From an uncultured Lachnospiraceae bacterium (GTDB taxonomy: Bacteria > Bacillota > Clostridia > Lachnospirales > Lachnospiraceae): a stretch of 64,000 nt of DNA. Both the position numbers and the translations under genes were made by a program. The stretch lies in NCBI GenBank assembly GCA_947169385.1, contig CAMVPR010000004.1:37774-101773 (forward strand). The letters run 5' to 3'. Below the pieces are notes generated by a model, which had not been told where the DNA came from, made no database searches, and saw only the letters and a program-made list of their open reading frames with translations. Positions 43,660-52,534 of this stretch are shown here, in pieces (position 1 is the first letter of the stretch; every line of letters starts with the position of its first letter).

Positions 43660-45477
43660 TTATTTAATATCTGTATATTCTAACGGAATAACAATCTTAG
43701 AAGCCTTGGCTTTCTCAACTCCTAACTGGTTGTAATCCGGCTTGTCATTACCATTAGAGCCGTTCAATGCCCTATTAATGCTTGATAACTTAATCTTTCT
43801 CACTATATCGATAAGTGCCCTCTTCGCATCCTCTAAATTAGGTTCTTCTCCACCTTCACCGCCCTGATATACAGGCTGGGAAATGATGGAACTTATCTCA
43901 CCGTGGATACTGACATCATCAAAACTGTCAATCAGTTCTCCGAAATTAAGCTCTCCGTTCTCTGATATCTGTCTCTCAAAAATCTCTGCAATCTGTCTGG
44001 TAAGCCCCTCGGTAAAATCCTCAATATTAATGTATTCCCTTACCTTCTTCCAAACTGTCGGATGATTAGATACCCAACTTAGAAGCATCTTCTCTTGAAC
44101 TACCGAACCTTCTTTAGCCTTGTCAGTAACTCGTTTTCTGTCTTCATCAGCCGCTTTCTTAACTTCAGCGTAATTATGAAGTCTCTCGGCCTCCTCACCG
44201 CCCTTAACAACCTTCTTATGAATCTCGCGAACACTTACATCATATTCTCTCTCAAGCCACTTCTCATACTCATCTCTGGCTATTCCGTCAAGACCGACAA
44301 GATAAGTACAGCAAATATTGATGAACTTGGTCTTCTCCATCGGCTCGTTGAGGTTGTAGCTGTCTTCAAGCACATGAATACGAAACTTAATCGAATCTTC
44401 CGAATTGATTATCCGCTTCTCATAAGCCTCTGCACCTTCACTCTTGATAAACTCATCAGGATCCTTATGAGGTTTCATCGAGATAACTCTGGTTATAAGT
44501 CCAACGTTATCACATATATCTATCGCCTTTAACGCAGCGTTAACTCCCGCTGTATCCGAATCATAAGCAAGATATATGGTCGGATCATCCCGCCTGCCTT
44601 TAAGTATCATGGCTTGTTCTTCCGTAAATGCAGTTCCTAAAGACGCTACAGCATTGTCAAATCCCGCCTGATGAAGCGATATGACATCCATGTATCCCTC
44701 GCAGAGTATGAATCCCTGTCTCTTAGACGACCTAGCCTGATACATTCCAAAGAGGTTCTTTCTCTTAGAGAAAATCGGAGTCTCAGGCGAATTAAGATAC
44801 TTCGGCTTGCCGTCACCCATAACTCGACCGCCAAATCCAATTGTCTTGCCCCTATAGTCAAGTATCGGAAACATAACTCTGTTAAAGAACTTGTCGTATG
44901 CTCCATTCCCGTCAAATGTTACCAATCCGGAAGCCTTAATAGCCTCGTCATCAAATCCCTGCTTCTTAAGATAGCTATATATTCCATTCTTAGTTACCAT
45001 GGAATATCCGAGCCCAAAGCTCTTTATAGTATCATCAGTCACTCCTCTATCCTTAAGATAATTGTAACCGCGTTTATCCGGATCCTTATTAAGACAATAA
45101 TGATAATAATTAACTGCCTTATGATTAATCTCTCTAATCTGCTCTCTAATAGAACTTATCTTCTTCTCCTCGGCTGTCATCTCAGTCTCGGGAATAATCA
45201 TCCCTGCCCGGTCTGCCAAATACTTAATCGACTCCTGAAATGTCATATGCTCATATTCCATAAGAAATGTAAAAATCGATCCACCCTTCTGACATCCAAA
45301 ACAGTAGAAGAATTGCTTGGATTCATTTACACTAAAAGACGGCGTCTTCTCGTTATGAAAAGGACACAGCCCAATGTAGTTATTACCATTCTTCTTAAGG
45401 TTGACATGCTCACCGATGATATCAACAATATTAGAGTTACTTCTCACATCATCTATAATCTCATCTGAATAATGCAT
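43660..45477 (-). CDS. dnaG: DNA primase
   Basis: 605 residues. It makes RNA primers for replication. The CHC2 zinc finger is Cys38, His41, Cys59 and Cys62 (CPFHNEKTPSF, FYCFGCQKGG). The catalytic core has RVMFPILDYRGKTIGFGGR, the TOPRIM motif LCEGYMDVISLHQAG and LAYDSDTAG. The C-terminal helicase-binding domain (about 450-600) is helical. It starts 14 bp after dgt and ends 31 bp before rpoD. Confidence 0.96.
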   Translation of the reverse strand: MHYSDEIIDDVRSNSNIVDIIGEHVNLKKNGNNYIGLCPFHNEKTPSFSVNESKQFFYCFGCQKGGSIFTFLMEYEHMTFQESIKYLADRAGMIIPETEMTAEEKKISSIREQIREINHKAVNYYHYCLNKDPDKRGYNYLKDRGVTDDTIKSFGLGYSMVTKNGIYSYLKKQGFDDEAIKASGLVTFDGNGAYDKFFNRVMFPILDYRGKTIGFGGRVMGDGKPKYLNSPETPIFSKRKNLFGMYQARSSKRQGFILCEGYMDVISLHQAGFDNAVASLGTAFTEEQAMILKGRRDDPTIYLAYDSDTAGVNAALKAIDICDNVGLITRVISMKPHKDPDEFIKSEGAEAYEKRIINSEDSIKFRIHVLEDSYNLNEPMEKTKFINICCTYLVGLDGIARDEYEKWLEREYDVSVREIHKKVVKGGEEAERLHNYAEVKKAADEDRKRVTDKAKEGSVVQEKMLLSWVSNHPTVWKKVREYINIEDFTEGLTRQIAEIFERQISENGELNFGELIDSFDDVSIHGEISSIISQPVYQGGEGGEEPNLEDAKRALIDIVRKIKLSSINRALNGSNGNDKPDYNQLGVEKAKASKIVIPLEYTDIK

Positions 45478-45491
45478 GTCAATCCTCCTTT

Positions 45492-46499
45492 CTACACTTC
45501 ACTCCATGCCTTAGGAATATATATATCTTCAAAACAATGTATAGCATATTGATCTGTCATTCCGGCAATATAGTCACAGACTATCCTCTCCTTATCATGA
45601 CCCAAATCAACCATATTCTTATATTCATTAGGTAAAATCTCAAATTTAACGAGATAATAATTAAACAATCCGCCTATCAAATCTCCAACCTTAGTCTCCT
45701 CAGCCTTGGCCAACGGATTCTTATACACATTCTCATAGAGATAAGCTCTAAGTGCAAATGTTGCCTCTCTCACTTCATCCGACATCTTAATATCATCTGT
45801 TCCCTGACTGTTCATAATGATATCGTGAATCATAGAGTTGATTCTGGCTCTATACGAACATCCCAAAACATTCGATATTGACTTAGGAATGTCATCCTCG
45901 CTTATAAGACCTGCTCTCACCGAATCGTCTATATCTGCATTGATATATGCAATCTTGTCAGCAATTCGGACACATTTGCCCTCTAATGTAGAAGGCGTGA
46001 GCGATGTCTGATGATTAAGAATTCCATCTCTGACTTCCCATGTAAGATTAAGGCCTCTTCCCTTATTCTCAAGGACTTCCACCACTCTTACACTCTGTTC
46101 GTTATGTCTAAAACCATCCTTATATAACTCGTTAAGAGCCCTCTCTCCAGCATGTCCAAACGGAGTGTGCCCAAGGTCATGTCCTAGAGCTATAGCCTCT
46201 GTCAAGTCTTCATTCAGCCTCAATGCTCTCGCTATAGTCCTCGCATTCTGAGAAACCTCAAGCGTATGAGTAAGTCTGGTTCTGTAATGATCGCCTTCCG
46301 GCTCCAAAAAAACCTGAGTCTTATGTTTTAATCTACGGAATGCTTTGCAATGAAGAATACGATCCCTGTCTCTCTGAAACACAGTACGAAGGTCACATTG
46401 CTCTTCTTCTCGATCTCTTCCTCTAGAAGAAGCACTCAATGTGGCATAACGAGATAAGTAATCACGCTCCCATTGTTCTTGCATTGTACGAATCATCAT
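45492..46499 (-). CDS. dgt: dGTP triphosphohydrolase family protein
   Basis: 335 residues from the ATG at 46499, behind AGGTGGGG; the longer frame to 46559 has no such site. It is an HD-domain enzyme that removes triphosphate from dGTP or related dNTPs. Motifs seen: RDRDRILHCKAFRRLKHKTQVF, RTRLTHTLEVSQNARTIARAL, the metal-binding HD of ALGHDLGHTPFGHAGERAL, and RIADKIAYINADIDD. It belongs to the shorter, dgt-like class seen upstream of dnaG-rpoD in clostridia, where it is the first gene of the operon. Confidence 0.94.
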   Translation of the reverse strand: MMIRTMQEQWERDYLSRYATLSASSRGRDREEEQCDLRTVFQRDRDRILHCKAFRRLKHKTQVFLEPEGDHYRTRLTHTLEVSQNARTIARALRLNEDLTEAIALGHDLGHTPFGHAGERALNELYKDGFRHNEQSVRVVEVLENKGRGLNLTWEVRDGILNHQTSLTPSTLEGKCVRIADKIAYINADIDDSVRAGLISEDDIPKSISNVLGCSYRARINSMIHDIIMNSQGTDDIKMSDEVREATFALRAYLYENVYKNPLAKAEETKVGDLIGGLFNYYLVKFEILPNEYKNMVDLGHDKERIVCDYIAGMTDQYAIHCFEDIYIPKAWSEV

Positions 46500-46577
46500 A
46501 GCTACCCCACCTTTTATATAATGATCCAAACAGACTGTCACAAATATAATATTCGCCACAAATAAGAAAAACCCTTT

Positions 46578-46615
46578 AAAAAATAAAAAAAAGAGCAGGG
46601 AAAAATCCCTACTCT
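46578..46615 (-). terminator. Intrinsic terminator of the carbohydrate ABC operon
   Basis: 10-bp stem AGAGTAGGGA / TCCCTGCTCT with one mismatch-type G-T pair (46592-46615), followed on the minus strand by eight T residues and a further AT stretch. Confidence 0.9.
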
Positions 46616-46636
46616 TAATTTATAATCAAGATTCAA

Positions 46637-47500
46637 TCAACCTTTAACAGCACCAACCGCGATACCGGAAATGATATTCTTAGAAAGTGCAATGTAAATT
46701 ATAACGACCGGTATGATCGACATAAATATCATAATATAAACCTGACCCATATCAAACTTCAAGTAGTCGGCACTACGTAACTGTGCAATTAAGATTGGAA
46801 GAGTCTTCATATCCTTCTTTGAAATCAAAAGGTTAGGAGTGAAGTAGTTGTTCCATGCACCTACGAATGTGAATATCGCCTGAACAGCGATAGCCGGCTT
46901 CATAATCGGTATGATAATTGAGTTAAATGTCTTAAACTCCGCTGCTCCGTCAATTCGTGACGCTTCTACAATCTCCAGCGGTAACGAGCTCTCCATGTAC
47001 TGCTTCATAAAGAAGAATACGTTAGGAGCTGCAATAGCAGGAACGATAAGCGGAATATAGTTATCAATCAAATTCATCTCACGCATGAACTTAACGAAAC
47101 CTAATGCAGTAACCTGAGTAGGAATCATCATGATAGCAAGAATGAATGAGAATACAAGCTTCTTACCCTTGAAATCATATGCATGAATAGCATAAGCAGT
47201 AAGGGCTGAGAAGTAAGTAGATAAAATACATGTTCCACCTGAAATGATTACTGAGTTAAGCATACCACGCATAATTGGTAAGTTACCATTAGCAAGCAAT
47301 GACTTAATATTAGTAATTAATCTTGTGCCAGGAATCAATGCGAATCCCTTCTGAATCTGAACATGGGCACGAGTAGAGTTAATAATCATCAAGTAGAATG
47401 GGAACAAGCATAAGAGTGTAAGAAGAATAAGTACGATATAACGGACGGTTCTCTTAGCAGCCATATGCTGTGATAAGCTTCTCTCTTTAGTTTTAGCCAT
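46637..47500 (-). CDS. Carbohydrate ABC transporter permease (MalG type)
   Basis: 287 residues from the ATG at 47500 (MAKTKERSL). Six hydrophobic segments and the EAA loop EIVEASRIDGAAEFKTFNSIIIPIMKPAI are typical of MalG-type permeases of CUT1 sugar importers. It forms a heterodimer with the permease encoded just upstream. No ATPase gene is in the operon; CUT1 systems often share one general ATPase (MsmK type) encoded elsewhere. Confidence 0.93.
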   Translation of the reverse strand: MAKTKERSLSQHMAAKRTVRYIVLILLTLLCLFPFYLMIINSTRAHVQIQKGFALIPGTRLITNIKSLLANGNLPIMRGMLNSVIISGGTCILSTYFSALTAYAIHAYDFKGKKLVFSFILAIMMIPTQVTALGFVKFMREMNLIDNYIPLIVPAIAAPNVFFFMKQYMESSLPLEIVEASRIDGAAEFKTFNSIIIPIMKPAIAVQAIFTFVGAWNNYFTPNLLISKKDMKTLPILIAQLRSADYLKFDMGQVYIMIFMSIIPVVIIYIALSKNIISGIAVGAVKG

Positions 47501-47519
47501 TGTAAACACGTCCTCCTTT

Positions 47520-48443
47520 CTAATACTCTTCTGGCGTTACAGTAATACGATAGATAATCAAACTCAAGATAGTTGTAACGATGAACAACATAACTGAGAG
47601 TGCACCACCCATACCGTAGTTCTTACTGTAAAGATGCTTGTTAAGATACATAATAAGGGTCATTGTAGTACGATTAGGAGAACCCTCACCATCGGTAAGA
47701 ATCTGTGGAATATCAAACATCTGAATACCACCGATAAGTGATGTTAACAAAACGTATACAAAGATAGGCTTCAAGAGAGGCATAGTAATCTGGAAGAATG
47801 TCTGAGTTCCAGTAGCGCCGTCAACAGCAGCAGCCTCAAATAATGAAGTATCAATACCCATAATACCAGCCATCAAAAGAATGGTGGTGTTACCAAACCA
47901 CATAAGGAAGTTCATAGTACCAACGAGTGCAACAGTACTTCCGGTATGTGCAAGGAATACATAAGGATCATCAATGCTAGGGATAGCTCCTACACTAGCT
48001 AAAATCTGGTTAACAGGACCAGTATTAGAGAAAATAGTGAAGAATAACATAGCCATAGCAGATGCCATAATTAAGTTAGGCATATAGATTACAGTCTTGA
48101 AGAATCCTTCTGCCTTTAATTTACAACCTGAATCTGCAAACCATACTCCAAGTAATAATGAAACAAGAATCTGAGGAATAAATCCTACGATCCATAATAC
48201 CATAGTATTACCTGTGTATTTAAGCAAATCACCAGTCTTAAACAATTCTGCATAATTGCTGAGTCCTACAAAATTAGGGCCAACCTGTGTTAATCCGGTC
48301 AAATAGTTCTCAAAAAAACTATTATAAATAGTTGAAATCAATGGAATAACCTGGAATAAGATGTATACCAAAAAGAATGGTATCAAGAAGATGTATCCCC
48401 ATTTTGTATAACTAACAACCTTAGACTTCTTGGCAGCAGCCAT
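47520..48443 (-). CDS. Carbohydrate ABC transporter permease (MalF type)
   Basis: 307 residues from the ATG at 48443, behind GAGGTGA. Six hydrophobic segments, EAA loop SLFEAAAVDGATGTQTFFQITMPLLKPIF, and GGIQMFDIPQILTDGEGSPNRTTMTLIMYLNKHLYS typical of MalF-type CUT1 permeases. It lies 148 bp downstream of the binding protein gene, across two tandem hairpins. Confidence 0.93.
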   Translation of the reverse strand: MAAAKKSKVVSYTKWGYIFLIPFFLVYILFQVIPLISTIYNSFFENYLTGLTQVGPNFVGLSNYAELFKTGDLLKYTGNTMVLWIVGFIPQILVSLLLGVWFADSGCKLKAEGFFKTVIYMPNLIMASAMAMLFFTIFSNTGPVNQILASVGAIPSIDDPYVFLAHTGSTVALVGTMNFLMWFGNTTILLMAGIMGIDTSLFEAAAVDGATGTQTFFQITMPLLKPIFVYVLLTSLIGGIQMFDIPQILTDGEGSPNRTTMTLIMYLNKHLYSKNYGMGGALSVMLFIVTTILSLIIYRITVTPEEY

Positions 48444-48486
48444 ACATTTCACCTCACGTAATGAGCTCACGCCCATTTTATTAGTT

Positions 48487-48511
48487 TAAAAAAAGATGAG
48501 TAACCTCATCT
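48487..48511 (-). terminator. Second of two tandem hairpins between binding protein and permease genes
   Basis: 7-bp stem AGATGAG / CTCATCT with a 4-nt loop (48494-48511) and seven T residues after it on the minus strand. Confidence 0.75.
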
Positions 48512-48530
48512 ATTAAATTAAATCGTGTCA

Positions 48531-48564
48531 TAAAAAACATGCCTGCCTATGAAGACAGGCATGT
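48531..48564 (-). terminator. First of two tandem hairpins between binding protein and permease genes
   Basis: 9-bp outer stem ACATGCCTG / CAGGCATGT (48537-48564) followed by six T residues on the minus strand. It should end most transcripts after the binding protein gene. Confidence 0.85.
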
Positions 48565-48591
48565 AAAAATCAACAATAGTTTAACTAACCA

Positions 48592-50049
48592 TTATGATGG
48601 CTGTTTAAGGTTAGGATACTTCTCAAGTGCTGACTTGTAGAATGCTGCAGTAGCATCATCCTTAGAAGCGTTTCCATCAAAGTAATCCTTCATAGCAGCC
48701 TGGAATGACTCGTTAAGACCCTGATCGTAAGGTCCCATGTTAGAGATGTCAATGTTTGGAGCAGCAGCAACGAACAATGCGATGTGGTTCTGTCCGCCCA
48801 AGAAGTCTGACTTGAAGTCAGAGTTAGCAATCTCTTCCATAGCAGCCATGTTGTTAGTGTAATCCTGAGTATCCTCAGTGATCTTCTTAGCAGTTGCCTG
48901 ATCACATGTAAGAACACGCATTACGTCACATACAAGGCTCTTGTTATCTGTACCAGCAGCTCCACAGATCCATGTACCACCCCAATAGTAAGCAGCAGGG
49001 CCCTCGCAAACTGCGTAGTCACCATAGATACCGTTACCTACTTCCTGCTTTCCGTCTGGGTCAGCAAGTGAGTTACCAAGCAATGTGAAGTTGATACCCC
49101 ATGTAGAGTAGAAGAAACCAAATACCTTTCCATCAGGACCCTGATCCTTTGTCCAGTCATCTGACCAAAGTGAAGTCTTGTGGTTGTATCCCTTGTCGGT
49201 ATAGGTCTTAGTCTGGTCAACCCATGTCCAAAGGTTATCATCAATATTGATGGTGTCATCATCAGTAGTCCACTTAGAAGATACTGAGTTAGAGAATGTA
49301 CGATATGCATCATCATAACCAGAAAGCATATAGTATCCCTTGTCCTTAGCCTGAGCAGCTACAGCATCGAAATCATCCCAAGAAGAAAGCTTAGACTGAA
49401 CCTCAGCAGGATCATCTGTTCCAAGCACGTCCTTAGCGATTGAACGACGGTAAGCGAAAAGACCAGGAGTAGCCTGCCATGAAACAGCACGTAAAGTACC
49501 GTCTGCAGTGTTAGTACCAACAGTCTTAGTATACGGATACATCTGTGAAAGATCATCATCTGTTAAACCAAGGCCCTTAACGTCTAATGTTACATCAGAG
49601 TTAACATACTTAAGAGCGTAGTCAGCCTCGATAAGGAAGATATCAACCTTGTCATCAGCAGAAGCATCTGCATTACCAGGAAGAACCTCATCCAACTTGT
49701 TCTGATAAGCGTTATCAGCAGATGGAGTGATTACCCAGTTAACAGTGAACTCACCAAGATCGTTCTTAAGAGTACCAGTAGAGGTATCCTTACCAGCGGT
49801 ATATCCTGGATAGTAATCAGCGAAACGGCTCTGGAACTCCTCATTCCAGCAGTAGATGTTTAATACAGTACCATCATCAGTTGCGTTGATCTCAGCTGGA
49901 GCCTCATCTCCACCAGAAGATGTCTTAGCTGAAGAATCTCCGCCGTTTGAAGTTGCAGGTGCTGAGCTAGACTTGCCGCCGCAACCCCACATAGCCAGTG
50001 ACATAGTGAGCACTAAAGCGAGTGCTACAATACTTTTGATTTTTTTCAC
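48592..50049 (-). CDS. Carbohydrate ABC transporter substrate-binding lipoprotein
   Basis: 485 residues from a GTG at 50049, which has AAAGGAGGG six bases upstream. The frame is open to 50214 but without a ribosome site. The signal ends in a lipobox (MSLAMWGCGGK). A Ser/Gly/Asp-rich linker precedes the binding domain (VLNIYCWNEEFQSRFADYYPGY, NKLDEVLPGNADASADDKVDIFLIEADYALKYV, and YYWGGTWICGAAGTDNKSLVCDVMRVLTCD). It resembles extracellular solute-binding family 1 proteins for oligosaccharides. The specific sugar cannot be deduced. It is the first gene of the operon and probably the most highly expressed. Confidence 0.93.
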   Translation of the reverse strand: MKKIKSIVALALVLTMSLAMWGCGGKSSSAPATSNGGDSSAKTSSGGDEAPAEINATDDGTVLNIYCWNEEFQSRFADYYPGYTAGKDTSTGTLKNDLGEFTVNWVITPSADNAYQNKLDEVLPGNADASADDKVDIFLIEADYALKYVNSDVTLDVKGLGLTDDDLSQMYPYTKTVGTNTADGTLRAVSWQATPGLFAYRRSIAKDVLGTDDPAEVQSKLSSWDDFDAVAAQAKDKGYYMLSGYDDAYRTFSNSVSSKWTTDDDTINIDDNLWTWVDQTKTYTDKGYNHKTSLWSDDWTKDQGPDGKVFGFFYSTWGINFTLLGNSLADPDGKQEVGNGIYGDYAVCEGPAAYYWGGTWICGAAGTDNKSLVCDVMRVLTCDQATAKKITEDTQDYTNNMAAMEEIANSDFKSDFLGGQNHIALFVAAAPNIDISNMGPYDQGLNESFQAAMKDYFDGNASKDDATAAFYKSALEKYPNLKQPS

Positions 50050-50463
50050 AAAAAACCCTCCTTTGAAATGTTGTTTTGGGGTTCGGTTTTTGTGAACACA
50101 CAATATTAAATTAAGTTGTATGCTATAAAACCGTACCTCCTTTACATTGGTTGAACCTTGATCTATATTCCTAATGCCTTTATCGCAAAAGGAATTAAGT
50201 TGCATAAGCAACATAGGTCCCTTAATAATGCATTCTCATTATAGGACATATTGAACAATAATGCAAGCGTTTTTTGAAATTTATATGTCTTATTTGTACA
50301 TTTATCTTGAATTATTCGTGATTTAAGCAACTTTACAGTGCTCAAATAGTAAGAATAGCCAAAAAGATGTCAGACAAATTAACACTTCATTATCAAATTG
50401 TTACAATGCCCTAACGAGAAATGTGAGCTTTATAAAAACCCACAACGCTACCACTATATCACG
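50050..50463. other. Long leader and regulatory region of the carbohydrate ABC operon
   Basis: No gene is seen. The promoter at 50238-50266 gives a leader of about 180 bases containing a second purine-rich AAAGGAGGT (near 50137-50145) far from any long coding start. No known riboswitch fold is recognised. Upstream of the promoter the sequence is AT-rich without clear signals up to the serpin terminator. Confidence 0.6.
50238..50276 (-). promoter_or_regulatory. Promoter with overlapping LacI/CcpA-type operator
   Basis: TTGCAT (50261-50266) and TATAAT (50238-50243) with a 17-bp spacer on the minus strand. The -35 overlaps TGCAAGCGTTTTTTG (50262-50276), which resembles half of the cre/LacI consensus TGNAANCGNTTNCA. 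Binding would block polymerase, so repression is likely. Confidence 0.7.
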
Positions 50464-50491
50464 AAAGGACGAGCTTGTCAACTCGTCCTTT
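50464..50491 (-). terminator. Hairpin downstream of the serpin gene
   Basis: Perfect 10-bp stem AAAGGACGAG / CTCGTCCTTT with an 8-nt loop, about 76 bases after the serpin stop. The following T run is short (TTTCG), so termination may be partial. Confidence 0.6.
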
Positions 50492-50567
50492 GTATACTTT
50501 GTATATCATCACTGTTTATAGGCATTTGTGCCATTGTGACATTTTACATAAAAATCTTGCCTAATTG

Positions 50568-52127
50568 TTAATTAAACGAGTCAATTGTACCTATAAACAA
50601 CGGAATATTGGTCTTACTATCTACAAGCGCGTATATAAATGGTCTATCTAAGTATATATCTACGAAGTCCTGTGGCTTTGGTTCAACCGAGGTAGCCTTA
50701 TTCATAACAATTGCCGTTGCTGCTGCCGCCTTGGTTCCGTTCTCATCAAGCTCAATGTGAGTCTTGTGTAGAATCTGTCCAATCTTAAGAGCATCCTTAG
50801 ATTCAGGTGCAACCATTCCCGAGAAATCAGCGTCATTGCTCATGCTGACTGCAAATCCAAGATTCTTCATAACATTCGTCATTTCTATAGAATAATCGTA
50901 CTTGAACTTAGGAAGTTTAGTTCTAACATCGGCATAAATCGGATTGGAAAGACCCTTTACAAACGACTCTCCGTTCATATCTTTAAGAGCATCATCAACG
51001 CTCTCTCCTTCTTTAGGGAGTATTCCAACGAACTTGATTGCCCCGCCTTTGTAATATTTATCAAATGCCAATCGCTCGTTAATCTTGTAATATGTTTGTT
51101 TACCTTCATATAAATACTCTACATCTGATTTAGATTTATCATCGTTGGTGAAATCACCTTTGCCAATCTGGTAGGTATCATAAGCATCTGACCACTGTCC
51201 TTCAAATGCAACAGTATTGATAAGTACTGTAAGATTCTCAGGAGTGAGTTCATTTATTATTGATGGAATCATCCCTCTTGTATTAGCATTAACCCACGAA
51301 TTTATATCAGATACGGTAGAATCATCAAATGCCGCCTTAAATACCGCAGCATTGTAATAGTCATAATTGGTCTTTAAGAACTCGTCACTTATCTTTAAGG
51401 TATCAACATCCTTAATCCATATAGAATCCGATACATCATATATAAGATTCTTATCTGCGCTAAGTCTGTCATTCATTCCCGAAAGATACTTGTTGTAATC
51501 CTCAAGGCTCACGTTAGGTGCCAAGACATCCATCATTTCCTTCTGAGTGTAGCCTTTAGCACCATTGACCGTCATAGCTAACGCAGTACTTATGCTGTCC
51601 GGAGAAACCAATACCTTCTTCTCACCGCTGTACTTTCTCGTTTCTCTTAATACATTAAACGAGAAATCCGTTACATCCTTGGCAAATGTTTCAGGCTGCG
51701 AAGCTGATGCGCTTGCTGTCCTTGACAGACTCGCAGTAAGTTCCTTGGTTCCTTCACTCGGAGTAAAACTGTACTCCTCGCTATTGTTCGGACTCTCTTC
51801 CTTAACTGTAACCTTAACCTTCAAAGTCTTCTTGCCAACCTTGGCTGTTATTGTCGCTTTGCCTGATTTAAAGCCCAATATCGTAATCTTCTTCTTGTTC
51901 TTCTTAATCAAGATTACATCGGCTCCCTTAGTAACCTTCCATTTAACCTTAGAAGCATTCTTGCCACTTATCTTAATTACTGCACTATCTCCAATGTTAA
52001 TTGTTATTGATTTCTTGCTAAGCTTTAACTTACTTGATTTCGCATCCGCCTTATTGATGCTAAAAATAACTGTTGTCAAAACCATTACCACAGCCAACAA
52101 AAGAGCTGCTATTCTCTTAAACCTCAT
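50568..52127 (-). CDS. Secreted serpin with N-terminal Big_2-like domain
   Basis: 519 residues. Signal peptide (IAALLLAVVMVLTTVIFS, cleavage near ADA), then a Big_2-like domain (about 30-115: LSKKSITINIGDSAVIKISGKNASKVKWKV, GFKSGKATITAKV). The serpin domain spans about 145-519 (SPDSISTALAMTVNGAKGYTQKEMMDVL, LTVLINTVAFEGQWSDAYD). The hinge GTKAAAATA matches the inhibitory pattern except for Lys where Glu is usual (P13). DRPFIYALVDSKTNIPLFIGTI closes it. The reactive loop between hinge and DRPF is several residues longer than in antitrypsin, so P1 cannot be fixed; it should trap serine or cysteine proteases outside the cell. It is cotranscribed with the small gene 12 bp upstream. Confidence 0.92.
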   Translation of the reverse strand: MRFKRIAALLLAVVMVLTTVIFSINKADAKSSKLKLSKKSITINIGDSAVIKISGKNASKVKWKVTKGADVILIKKNKKKITILGFKSGKATITAKVGKKTLKVKVTVKEESPNNSEEYSFTPSEGTKELTASLSRTASASASQPETFAKDVTDFSFNVLRETRKYSGEKKVLVSPDSISTALAMTVNGAKGYTQKEMMDVLAPNVSLEDYNKYLSGMNDRLSADKNLIYDVSDSIWIKDVDTLKISDEFLKTNYDYYNAAVFKAAFDDSTVSDINSWVNANTRGMIPSIINELTPENLTVLINTVAFEGQWSDAYDTYQIGKGDFTNDDKSKSDVEYLYEGKQTYYKINERLAFDKYYKGGAIKFVGILPKEGESVDDALKDMNGESFVKGLSNPIYADVRTKLPKFKYDYSIEMTNVMKNLGFAVSMSNDADFSGMVAPESKDALKIGQILHKTHIELDENGTKAAAATAIVMNKATSVEPKPQDFVDIYLDRPFIYALVDSKTNIPLFIGTIDSFN

Positions 52128-52139
52128 ACTATACCTCCT

Positions 52140-52388
52140 TCATTTCATAAAAGCTCTCATGACATTGACATTAGCTGATATCTTCTTCAAATCATCCAAA
52201 TTGTCCTTCAAGTATGTCTCTAAGCCTTCAACTTCTTCTTCGGTGAAGCCTTTATTGGTAAACACCTTGCAATCCGGAATCTTACCCTCTGCGAACTTCC
52301 CATCAACATCAAAGCTCACAAACGCGTATTTATGTCCCTTCTCTCCCATTACCGGAGAAACATTCATATTGACATCGCCATCCACCAT
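52140..52388 (-). CDS. Small protein encoded with the serpin
   Basis: 82 residues, start behind GGGAGGT. A beta-rich first half (KYAFVSFDVDGKFAEGKIPDCKVFTNKGF) and a helical second half (TEEEVEGLETYLKDNLDDLKKISANVNVMRAFM). No signal peptide. I do not recognise a named family. The tight spacing to the serpin gene suggests one transcript; whether they act together is unknown. Confidence 0.75.
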   Translation of the reverse strand: MVDGDVNMNVSPVMGEKGHKYAFVSFDVDGKFAEGKIPDCKVFTNKGFTEEEVEGLETYLKDNLDDLKKISANVNVMRAFMK

Positions 52389-52477
52389 AAGACCTCCCTT
52401 CTTTTATACAAACAACATTATTATAACCCATTATTATAAAGAAAATGTTAAATTCAAAATATATAATTTGAGTCAAC

Positions 52478-52506
52478 TTGTAAAATGCTTATTCATTTGA
52501 TATTAT
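52478..52506 (+). promoter_or_regulatory. Promoter of the GT2-GtrA gene
   Basis: TTGTAA (52478-52483) and TATTAT (52501-52506) with a 17-bp spacer; the ribosome site AAGGAGG follows about 15 bases later. Confidence 0.7.
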
Positions 52507-52534
52507 TATATTAACTTTATTTAAGGAGGATCTA

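Noticed and set aside
44671..45468. 265-codon plus-strand open frame opposite dnaG
   Set aside because: dnaG has full motif support on the other strand; the antisense frame has no recognisable domain or ribosome site.
50049..50214. Longer N-terminus for the sugar-binding lipoprotein
   Set aside because: The extra 55 residues would bury the signal peptide; the GTG at 50049 directly follows AAAGGAGGG and gives a normal lipoprotein signal.
50050..50230. Riboswitch in the long leader of the sugar-binding lipoprotein gene
   Set aside because: No conserved aptamer core was recognised and no terminator or sequestering hairpin precedes the ribosome site.
51565..52500. 311-codon plus-strand open frame opposite the serpin and small gene
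   Set aside because: The serpin domain and signal peptide support the minus strand; the antisense frame is explained by codon bias.
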